The position numbers were made by a program, and so were the translations under genes. Below are positions 1 through 5,916 of a DNA stretch of 5,944 nt, piece after piece. A model generated the notes under the pieces. The model worked only from the letters and a program-made list of their open reading frames with translations, was not told the DNA's origin and searched no databases. Each line of letters opens with the position of its first letter. Within the stretch, counting starts at the first letter, position 1. This stretch comes from Clostridia bacterium (GTDB taxonomy: Bacteria; Bacillota; Clostridia; Oscillospirales; Acutalibacteraceae): the NCBI GenBank assembly GCA_900759575.1, contig CAAEVU010000116.1, positions 1 to 5,944 on the forward strand, written 5' to 3'.

Positions 1-1123
1 ATACTCGCCGATGTTCGAACGGCCTACCGGAAACGAGGCTCATACCATCAACGATATCATGCTGGTCTATTTCACTTCTGGCACCACCGGTATGCCCAAA
101 ATGGTGCGGCACAATTTCTCCTATCCCTTGGGGCATATTGTCACGGCCAAATATTGGCAGCAGGTGGAGGAAAATAAGCTTCACATGAGCGTTTCCGATT
201 CCGGCTGGGCAAAGTTCGGCTGGGGCAAGATCTACGGCCAGTGGGTGTGCGGCGCGGTGATCTTCTGCTATGACATGGAAGCCAAGTTCAATCCCCGCCA
301 CCTGTTGGAGCATTTGGAAAAGTACAAGGTGACCACGTTCTGCGCGCCGCCTACCATGTTCCGTTTCATGCTCCAGGAGGACGTGACAAAATATGACCTG
401 TCCAGCATCCATCATTGCTGCATCGCCGGGGAGCCCTTGAACCCGGAGGTGTTCAAGAAGTGGCTGGAGCTCACCGGCCTGAAGCTGTATGAAGGATTTG
501 GTCAGTCGGAGAGCTCGGTGATGTTGGCCAACTTCCAGTGGTTCGAGCCCATTCCCGGTTCTACCGGCAAGCCCTCGCCCCTGTATGACATTCAGCTGAT
601 CGACAGCGATGGAAATGTGTGCGAGGACGGCGAGGAAGGAACCATCGCAGTGATGGGCGTGAAGGAGCATCCTCCTGTGGGCCTGTTTACCGGCTATTAC
701 CTGAACGATGAGATGACCAAGGAAAAGCTGGGCGGCGCCTATTACGATACCGGCGACGTGGCTTGGCGTGACAGCAATGGGTACTTCTGGTTTGTGGGCC
801 GCAACGATGACGTGATCAAGTGCTCCGGCTACCGCATTGGGCCCTTCGAGGTGGAAAGCGCCCTGTTGGAGCATCCCGCCGTGGTGGAGTGCGCCATCAC
901 CGGCGCTCCCGACCCCATCCGTGGCCAGGTGGTGAAAGCCACCATCGTGTTGGCTAAGGGGTATGAGGGCACGCCTGAATTGACCAAAGAGCTGCAAAAC
1001 CATGTGAAGCATGCCACTGCGCCCTATAAATATCCCCGTGTGATCGAGTACGTGAAGGAGCTGCCCAAGACCATCGGCGGCAAAATCAAGCGTGCGGAGA
1101 TCCGGAAAGCGGACGAGCAATAA
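1..1123 (+). CDS. AMP-forming acyl-CoA synthetase (medium-chain/acetyl-CoA synthetase-like), 5' partial
   Basis: Adenylate-forming enzyme that activates a carboxylic acid with ATP to an acyl-adenylate and then forms the acyl-CoA in the cytosol. About 373 residues are visible. The reading frame is open to the window edge (codons from base 2), and the family is usually around 550 residues, so roughly the first third is missing. The ATG at 11 is internal. Counting from that Met, the P-loop YFTSGTTGMPK is at residues 20-30, the A5 motif YEGFGQSES at 160-168, the TGD motif at 247-249, the hinge region GRNDD at 263-267, and the C-terminal PKTIGGKIKR at 352-361 with the presumed catalytic Lys358. 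The stretch SDSGWAKFGWGKIYGQW (62-78) resembles medium-chain acyl-CoA synthetases more than acetate-specific Acs. The exact acid is not readable from this. The gene ends at TAA, 27 nt before a strong terminator, so it is probably not co-transcribed with the fucosidase operon. Confidence 0.93.
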   Translation, partial: YSPMFERPTGNEAHTINDIMLVYFTSGTTGMPKMVRHNFSYPLGHIVTAKYWQQVEENKLHMSVSDSGWAKFGWGKIYGQWVCGAVIFCYDMEAKFNPRHLLEHLEKYKVTTFCAPPTMFRFMLQEDVTKYDLSSIHHCCIAGEPLNPEVFKKWLELTGLKLYEGFGQSESSVMLANFQWFEPIPGSTGKPSPLYDIQLIDSDGNVCEDGEEGTIAVMGVKEHPPVGLFTGYYLNDEMTKEKLGGAYYDTGDVAWRDSNGYFWFVGRNDDVIKCSGYRIGPFEVESALLEHPAVVECAITGAPDPIRGQVVKATIVLAKGYEGTPELTKELQNHVKHATAPYKYPRVIEYVKELPKTIGGKIKRAEIRKADEQ

Positions 1124-1150
1124 ACGTTTATTGGTTTCTCGAAATCATCC

Positions 1151-1187
1151 AAAGCCTGCAATGAAATGTTGCAGGCTTTTTTGTTTT
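1151..1187 (+). terminator. Rho-independent terminator after the acyl-CoA synthetase gene
   Basis: A perfect 10-bp stem pairs 1151-1160 (AAAGCCTGCA) with 1170-1179 (TGCAGGCTTT). One more A-T pair and a G-T wobble may close the small loop. The stem runs into a T-rich tract at 1177-1187 that is interrupted by a single G. It lies 27 nt after the stop codon at 1121-1123 and separates the synthetase from the downstream operon. The stem sequence is not fully symmetric in its flanks, so it should work mainly for + strand transcripts. Confidence 0.92.
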
Positions 1188-1240
1188 GAAAAAGGAGTAA
1201 GATCCCTGGAAAAGGTGCTTTCATCCGGGTGAAATGATTC

Positions 1241-1276
1241 GGGAAACTTTTTGGAAAAACTTTTGGGAAATGGTTT
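1241..1276 (+). repeat. Three 12-bp-spaced A/T-tract repeats just upstream of the promoter
   Basis: Three imperfect units follow each other with a 12-bp period: GGGAAACTTTTT (1241-1252), GGAAAAACTTTT (1253-1264) and GGGAAATGGTTT (1265-1276). The last one runs into the -35 hexamer of the operon promoter. A-tracts spaced near the helical repeat can bend DNA or act as UP-like elements, and repeated half-sites can also be an operator. Which applies here is not decidable from sequence. The first 12-mer also occurs by chance inside the transglutaminase-like gene (5359-5370), so its mere presence is weak evidence. Its position is what makes it notable. Confidence 0.5.
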
Positions 1277-1303
1277 TACTCGACTCCTGTGTTGTGCTAT
1301 AGT
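1275..1303 (+). promoter_or_regulatory. Vegetative-type promoter with extended -10 for the fucosidase operon
   Basis: The -35 element TTTACT (1275-1280) matches four of six consensus positions. A 17-nt spacer follows, then the -10 element TATAGT (1298-1303), which matches five of six. The bases TGC directly before the -10 give the TGn extended -10 motif. Transcription would begin near 1309-1311, leaving a leader of about 46 nt before the ATG at 1356. This placement rules out use of the in-frame TTG at 1251 in transcripts from this promoter. Confidence 0.75.
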
Positions 1304-1324
1304 AGTGCTGTCATCAAACAGGGC

Positions 1325-1338
1325 GGCAGCCCGCTGCC
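1325..1338 (+). other. Small GC hairpin in the operon leader
   Basis: GGCAG (1325-1329) can pair with CTGCC (1334-1338) over a four-base loop CCCG. It lies between the predicted transcription start and the Shine-Dalgarno sequence, ending two bases before the latter. An alternative pairing of CAGG (1319-1322) with CCTG (1337-1340) competes with it. It could stabilise the 5' end of the mRNA or tune translation, but a five-pair stem may also be incidental. No run of T follows, so it is not a terminator. Confidence 0.3.
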
Positions 1339-1340
1339 TG

Positions 1341-1348
1341 GAGAGGAG
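1341..1348 (+). promoter_or_regulatory. Ribosome-binding site that fixes the fucosidase start
   Basis: GAGAGGAG sits 7 nt before the ATG at 1356, which is near-ideal Shine-Dalgarno spacing. The competing in-frame TTG at 1251 has only a weak GGGAAA upstream and lies ahead of the predicted promoter. Confidence 0.85.
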
Positions 1349-1355
1349 TTTTTCC

Positions 1356-2675
1356 ATGTATACATTTGATCGGGACGCCTATGAAAAGCGAATGGCCTGG
1401 TATACCGACGCCCGTTTTGGCATGTTCATCCATTGGGGATTGTACGCCATCCCTGCCCGTGGGGAGTGGGTCCGCAGTGTGGAGCAGATCCCCAAAGAGG
1501 ACTATATGCCCTATTTCTACGAGTTCAATCCGGTGGATTTCGACCCCAAGCAGTGGGCCAAAGCCGCCAAAGAAGCGGGCATGAAGTATGTGGTCCTTAC
1601 CGCCAAGCACCACGACGGTTTTTGCCTGTTCGATTCCCAGTACACCGATTTTAAGTCCACCAATACAAAGTTCGGCCGGGATATTGTGGCGGAATTTGTG
1701 GAAGCGGTCCGTGGGGAAGGCTTAAAAGTGGGACTGTATTTTTCCCTGCTGGATTGGTATCACGACGATTATCCCCACTATGGGGACATGCATCATCCCA
1801 TGCGGAACAATCCCGCCTACAGCAACGAGGGCCGGGACTTTAACCGCTATGTGACCTACCTGCACAATCAGGTCCGGGAGATTTGCACCAATTACGGAAA
1901 GCTGGATATTCTTTGGTTCGATTTCTCCTATGAAAATGAGAACTATGTGATGCGGGGCGAGACTTGGAAAGCCACCGAGCTGGTCACCATGGTGCGGGAG
2001 CTTCAGCCCGGGATCATCATCGACAACCGTTTGGAAGTCAGCGGCGAGGGGTTTGGTTCCATGTGGGAAGGAAATCCCACTCCGTATCACGGGGACTTTG
2101 TCAGCCCTGAGCAGATCATTCCCCCCAACGGCCTTCAGGACAAGCAGGGCCGGGACCTGGTGTGGGAAGCCTGCATCACCATGAACAATAACTGGGGATA
2201 TTGCGCCAAGGACCATTTTTATAAGCCTGCCTCCATGCTCATCAAAAAGCTGGTGGAATGTGTCTCCAAGGGAGGCAATCTGCTTTTGAACGTAGGCCCG
2301 GACGCCCGGGGAAATATTCCTCCCCAGTCCATGGATATTTTGGGGAAGATCGGCGCCTGGATGAAGGACAACCATGAAAGCATTTACGGCTGCGGCAAAG
2401 CTGGGATGGAAAAACCGGATACCGGCCGGATCACCCGTAAGGGAAATAAGCTCTATTATCACTTGTTTGAAAATACGGTAGGCCCCATGCCTTTGCTGGA
2501 CTTGAAAAAAGAGGAAGTGGACCATGTGCGGTACTTGGCCACTGGGGCGGAGGTGCCCTTGGCCAATACCTGGGCCAGCAACAATTATCCGGATATTGTG
2601 TTTGCCGACCTGGGAGAGGACCCTGTGCTTCCCGACCCGGTGGACACGGTTTTGGAAGTCACTTTGAAGGAGTAA
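1356..2675 (+). CDS. GH29 alpha-L-fucosidase, cytosolic
   Basis: Retaining glycoside hydrolase that releases L-fucose from alpha-linked fucosides. The product is 439 residues from ATG 1356. The GH29 (beta/alpha)8 domain fills about residues 10-345. Visible are RFGMFIHWG (20-28, with the fucose-contacting His26), KHHDGF (84-89), LDILWFDF (183-190) with the nucleophile Asp189, VWEAC (269-273) followed by NNNWGY (277-282), GGNLLLNVGP (306-315) and the helix around GAWMKDNHESIYG (333-345). Glu271 aligns with the WE motif of human FUCA1, whose Glu is the proposed acid/base. The remainder (about 346-439) should be the C-terminal beta-sandwich. Many GH29 enzymes are secreted, but this one has no signal peptide from the supported start, so it probably acts on imported fucosyl oligosaccharides or glycopeptides. 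The linkage preference (alpha-1,2/3/4/6) and GH29-A versus GH29-B cannot be settled by eye. It is the first gene of a three-gene operon, and its stop is four bases before the next start. The GGAG of the cutC ribosome-binding site overlaps its last codons. Confidence 0.95.
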   Translation: MYTFDRDAYEKRMAWYTDARFGMFIHWGLYAIPARGEWVRSVEQIPKEDYMPYFYEFNPVDFDPKQWAKAAKEAGMKYVVLTAKHHDGFCLFDSQYTDFKSTNTKFGRDIVAEFVEAVRGEGLKVGLYFSLLDWYHDDYPHYGDMHHPMRNNPAYSNEGRDFNRYVTYLHNQVREICTNYGKLDILWFDFSYENENYVMRGETWKATELVTMVRELQPGIIIDNRLEVSGEGFGSMWEGNPTPYHGDFVSPEQIIPPNGLQDKQGRDLVWEACITMNNNWGYCAKDHFYKPASMLIKKLVECVSKGGNLLLNVGPDARGNIPPQSMDILGKIGAWMKDNHESIYGCGKAGMEKPDTGRITRKGNKLYYHLFENTVGPMPLLDLKKEEVDHVRYLATGAEVPLANTWASNNYPDIVFADLGEDPVLPDPVDTVLEVTLKE

Positions 2676-2679
2676 CGGT

Positions 2680-3435
2680 ATGACCGCTGATTTTGTGTTG
2701 GAAGCCTGTGTGGACAGTTTGGAATCTGCTCTGGCAGCCAAGGAGGGGGGCGCCACCCGGCTGGAACTTTGCGCCAACCTGATCATTGGAGGCACCACCC
2801 CGTCCTTGTCCCTTTTGCGCCGGGTGAAACGGGAGACGGGGCTGCCGGTCCACGTGCTGCTCCGGCCGCGGTTCGGGGATTTCCTCTATACGGAGGAAGA
2901 ATTTTCCATGCTGCTGGAAGAAGGCGCTGCCTTATTGGAACAGGGAGCGGATGCGCTGGTGTCCGGATTCCTCACACCGGAGGGGGATTTGGACCAGCCC
3001 CGCTTGGAAAAGCTGGTGACCCTCTGCCATGGCAAAGGGAAAAAGTTTACCTTGCACCGGGCTTTTGATGTGTGCCGGGACCCGTTCCAAGCTTTGGAGC
3101 AGTGTAAGGCGCTGGGGGTGGATACCATTCTCACTTCCGGACAGAAAAATTCCTGTGTGGAGGGCCTGCCTCTGCTGAAAGAGCTGTGGCTCCGGAAAGG
3201 AACGGTTGAGCTGCTGTTTGGTGCTGGCGTGGACGCTGCCGCCATTCACCAGGTGCGTGAGGCGCTGCCCCAGGCTCGGTCCTTCCATATGAGCGGCAAA
3301 AAAGTGGTGGAGAGCGCTATGATTTACCGGAAAGAGGGCGTAAACATGGGACTTCCCGCCTTCAGCGAATACACACTCTGGCGCACAGATCCGGAAAAAC
3401 TTCGGGCAGCGCGAAAGGAATTGATGAAACTGTGA
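2680..3435 (+). CDS. cutC: CutC-family TIM-barrel protein (annotated as copper homeostasis protein)
   Basis: 251 residues, the usual CutC length, covering the whole domain. Family motifs in order are LEACVDS (7-13), ATRLELC (25-31), GGTTPS (37-42), LRPRFGDF (61-68), FTLHRAFD (123-130), DTILTSGQ (148-155) and FHMSG (202-206). These line the mouth of a single TIM barrel. The name comes from copper-tolerance studies in E. coli, but the E. coli phenotype is confounded by the MicL small RNA made from within cutC, so a general copper role is not secure. Conserved His, Arg, Asp, Glu and Cys residues at the barrel mouth look like an active or ligand site of unproven function. The start is ATG 2680, with AAGGAG at 2667-2672 and 7-nt spacing. 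The gene starts four nucleotides after the fucosidase stop and overlaps the next gene by four, so all three should be made together. That context favours a role in sugar or glycoconjugate metabolism here, which is inference. Confidence 0.93.
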   Translation: MTADFVLEACVDSLESALAAKEGGATRLELCANLIIGGTTPSLSLLRRVKRETGLPVHVLLRPRFGDFLYTEEEFSMLLEEGAALLEQGADALVSGFLTPEGDLDQPRLEKLVTLCHGKGKKFTLHRAFDVCRDPFQALEQCKALGVDTILTSGQKNSCVEGLPLLKELWLRKGTVELLFGAGVDAAAIHQVREALPQARSFHMSGKKVVESAMIYRKEGVNMGLPAFSEYTLWRTDPEKLRAARKELMKL

Positions 3436-5900
3436 ATTGGTCTCCAGAATTGCTGGACTATACCCGCACCCATTTTGAAAATCGAAAAGAAACCTTTGGT
3501 ACCCGCCGGGAGGAAATCGCCCAAACGCTGGATGGATGCAGCCAGGACGAGGCAGTGCTCCTATCCTATTTTTACGCCACCATGCCCATTGCCGACATTG
3601 GGGATTATCCTCCGGCCTATTTTAGGGAGGTGGCACGGCAAGCGTTGGCGGTCAGGGAAGAATTCCCCTGGTGCGCTGCGCTGCCGGAGCACTTGTTCCT
3701 CAGGGACGTGGCTTACCCGCGGATCAACACCGAAGAATTGGCGGATTGCCGGAAGCTGTTCCACGACCAGCTGGCATCCCGGGTACGAGAGCTGCCCCTT
3801 CCGGAAGCGATCCTGGAAGTGAACCGGTGGTGTGCCGAGCAGGCAACCTACCGTTCCACCGATGGCAGGACCACGTCGCCGTTACAGGTGTTCGCAAAAG
3901 GTTTTGGCCGATGTGGGGAGGAGTCCACCTTCCTGGTGACGGCTTTGCGCAGTGTGGGGATCGCTGCCCGGCAGGTATATGTGCCTTGGTGGTCCCATTG
4001 CGATGACAACCATGCCTGGGTGGAAGCCTTTGACGGGGAACAGTGGCATTATCTGGGGGCTTGCGAGCCGGAACCCGTGTTGGACCGGGGATGGTTCACC
4101 CATGCTGCCGCCCGGGCGGTGATGGTCCACACCAGAAGTTTTGTCCAGGGAAGCTGTGAGGAAGTGGCGTTCCTGTTCCCGGATGTGGCTCCCGTGGATT
4201 GGGACATCCAAGAAGGCGTGGCAGTGGAAAATCTTACGGCCCGGTACGGAACCACAAAGGAACTCACCTTGCAGGTGGTCCAGAAGGACGGTTCACCTGT
4301 TGCGGGGGCATGGGTGTCCTTTTCTGTGATGAATATGGCGGCCCCCCGTGAGATCGCCCACCGCCGTGCGGACGCGAAAGGGATCATCACCTTAAATCTG
4401 GGACGGGGGAGCGTGGTTGTCTCCGCCTGGAAGGAGGGTGCGCCGGAACTTTTGGGGGAAGCGTTGCTTTCTCCGGAAGCGACCAGAGCCCAGGTGGTGT
4501 TGGGGCAGCTTTTAGACTCTTCCGGGGAACAGGATTTTCTGGCCCCGCCGGACGCAGGTCTCACTGTGCCGGCGTTGAGTTCGGAACAAGAAACAAACCG
4601 AGAAAACTGTCTGGAACAGGCCGCAGCTCTCCGGGAGGAAAAAGGGCGGAAGCGGGAAGCCCTGAAACCGGCCCCGCCCCAGGAAAACAAGGGCCGTGTG
4701 TGGGAGTCCTTGACGGATAAGGACCGGGAAGAAGGCGTTTCCCAAGAGTTGCTGGAGGACGCTGTGGCGCCCTTCCAGTGGGAAGGGGATTTTCCCCAAG
4801 ATGCCTTTGAACAGGGGCTTCTTTCCCCTCGTGTGGGATTGGAGGTGCTCACACCGTGGCATAAGCTGCTTTGGAACCAGTTCACGCCCCAGGAACGGGA
4901 GAAGTATAGGGGAAATCCGGAACAGCTGTGGAGCTGGGTGGAAAGCCGGGCAGTATTCCAGAAGGAGTGTTATTCCGATTTGTGGGGAACGCCGGCGGGA
5001 ATCCTACAGGTAGGCGCAGCCACCAAGCGGGGACAAGTCTTGCTGTATTGCGCAGCTTGCCGCGCTTTGGGAATCCCCGCCCGGTTGGTGGACCAGGTGC
5101 CCCAGGTGTGGAAAAGAGACAGGTTTGTCCCCTTGTGGGGAAAAGCCCCCATGGCTTGTGTGAATTTGTCCGCTCCGGAAAACCAATCCGCTTTGCCGGA
5201 ACAGAACTACACCCTTTCCCGACGGAAAGAGGAAGGATTCCAAGTAGTTTCCACATTAACGGTAAAAGCTGGGGAAAACTTTTCTGTGTGTCTTGCGCCA
5301 GGAGAGTACCGTTTGTGGACGGTCAGCCGTATGCCCGGCGGAAATCAGTTGGCACGGTGGGAAACTTTTTCCCTTGAGGAAAAGGAAACAAAGGACCTAG
5401 CCCTTACCTTCCGGGAAGGGGACATGAAAGACCTTTTGGAACGCTGTCCTTTGCCGGAGTTTACCTTGACCGATGGTCAGGGGCGGAAGGTGGGAAAAAC
5501 AGAGCTGTTGCGTTCTTCCCCCTTGACGGTGCTCTGCTTTTTGGAAGTGGGAAGGGAGCCCACAGAGCATTTGCTCAATGAGTTGCGGGAAGCAGCCGGG
5601 GAATTCCAGAAAGGGGAAACGCCCTTGTGCCTTGTTCTTCCGGACTTTTCCTGCCAGACAGACCCCACCTTGCAAAAGACCTTAAAAGCGTTGCCCCAGG
5701 CCTTGGTGTGGTCCTGTGAATTCGGTGGGAACGCCGCACCTCTGGCTCGCCGGATGTATTTGGACCCGGACCAGATGCCCTTGGCGATCCTTGCCAACCG
5801 GCAAGGGGAAGGGTTGTACGGCTGCTGCGGGTATAACGTGGGCACTGGGGCGCTGCTTGCACGGCTGATTTCTGGGTTGAAGGAACTTGCGTTTTCCTGA
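3432..5900 (+). CDS. Large transglutaminase-superfamily protein with second degenerate core and thioredoxin-like C-terminus
   Basis: 822 residues from a GTG start that overlaps the cutC stop (GTGA, 3432-3435). AAAGGA at 3414-3419 is a rather distant ribosome-binding site, so translation is probably coupled to cutC. Residues 1-125 form an alpha-helical lead-in. The transglutaminase-like core (about 126-240) has GRCGEES with nucleophile Cys161 and DDNHAWVE with His194. The usual Asp position carries LGACEPEP (208-215) instead. Residues 265-357 look like a beta-sandwich (KDGSPVAGAWVSF, then a GxGxVVVSAW strand). Residues 383-435 are a highly charged linker. Residues 520-552 repeat the core's helix and end in RALGIPAR, but lack the Cys. 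Residues 672-822 resemble a thioredoxin/redoxin fold with probable cis-Pro783, with VGREPTE (706-712) where CxxC would be. There is no signal peptide or membrane helix. The 21 cysteines suit a reducing cytosol. The architecture resembles uncharacterised transglutaminase-like proteins of gut Bacteroidetes and Clostridia. It could be a peptidase, an amidase or a PNGase-like deglycosylase. The substrate is unknown. Confidence 0.88.
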   Translation: MNWSPELLDYTRTHFENRKETFGTRREEIAQTLDGCSQDEAVLLSYFYATMPIADIGDYPPAYFREVARQALAVREEFPWCAALPEHLFLRDVAYPRINTEELADCRKLFHDQLASRVRELPLPEAILEVNRWCAEQATYRSTDGRTTSPLQVFAKGFGRCGEESTFLVTALRSVGIAARQVYVPWWSHCDDNHAWVEAFDGEQWHYLGACEPEPVLDRGWFTHAAARAVMVHTRSFVQGSCEEVAFLFPDVAPVDWDIQEGVAVENLTARYGTTKELTLQVVQKDGSPVAGAWVSFSVMNMAAPREIAHRRADAKGIITLNLGRGSVVVSAWKEGAPELLGEALLSPEATRAQVVLGQLLDSSGEQDFLAPPDAGLTVPALSSEQETNRENCLEQAAALREEKGRKREALKPAPPQENKGRVWESLTDKDREEGVSQELLEDAVAPFQWEGDFPQDAFEQGLLSPRVGLEVLTPWHKLLWNQFTPQEREKYRGNPEQLWSWVESRAVFQKECYSDLWGTPAGILQVGAATKRGQVLLYCAACRALGIPARLVDQVPQVWKRDRFVPLWGKAPMACVNLSAPENQSALPEQNYTLSRRKEEGFQVVSTLTVKAGENFSVCLAPGEYRLWTVSRMPGGNQLARWETFSLEEKETKDLALTFREGDMKDLLERCPLPEFTLTDGQGRKVGKTELLRSSPLTVLCFLEVGREPTEHLLNELREAAGEFQKGETPLCLVLPDFSCQTDPTLQKTLKALPQALVWSCEFGGNAAPLARRMYLDPDQMPLAILANRQGEGLYGCCGYNVGTGALLARLISGLKELAFS

Positions 5901-5916
5901 GAAAATGTGGTATCAT
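5887..5916 (+). promoter_or_regulatory. Possible extended -10 promoter for a gene beyond the window
   Basis: TATCAT (5911-5916) matches five of six -10 positions and is preceded by TGG, giving the TGn extension. A weak -35, TTGCGT (5887-5892), lies 18 nt upstream and overlaps the last codons of the transglutaminase-like gene. A start of transcription near 5923 would leave only about 20 nt of leader in this window, with no ribosome-binding site or start codon visible. The A/T-rich context raises the chance of a fortuitous match. No intrinsic terminator is seen between 5901 and 5944. Confidence 0.4.

Noticed and set aside
1121..1130. Perfect 10-bp palindrome TAAACGTTTA that includes the synthetase stop codon
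   Set aside because: Short and A/T-rich, with no repeat copy seen elsewhere. It is too little to call an operator and lies on the wrong side of the terminator for the downstream operon.
1191..1240. AAGGAG at 1193-1198 resembling a ribosome-binding site for a small gene between the terminator and promoter
   Set aside because: No ATG, GTG or TTG at suitable distance opens a frame of meaningful length, and the region precedes the operon promoter.
1722..2798. Long open frame on the minus strand (358 codons) opposite the fucosidase and the start of cutC
   Set aside because: It mirrors two strongly recognisable genes on the + strand, its translation shows no family motif, and its open length follows from codon bias of the real genes.
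4049..4885. 278-codon open frame on the minus strand opposite the transglutaminase-like gene
   Set aside because: The predicted protein is rich in Ser, Arg and Pro with no recognisable domain, as expected for an antisense shadow of the well-supported + strand gene.
5359..5370. Exact copy of the promoter-upstream 12-mer GGGAAACTTTTT inside the transglutaminase-like gene
   Set aside because: It encodes ordinary residues in a conserved-looking segment, stands alone without the 12-bp periodicity, and is best explained by chance.
5881..5898. Short inverted repeat AGGAA/TTCCT at the end of the last gene
   Set aside because: A five-pair stem with mostly A-T pairs and no following T tract within the right distance does not make a credible terminator.
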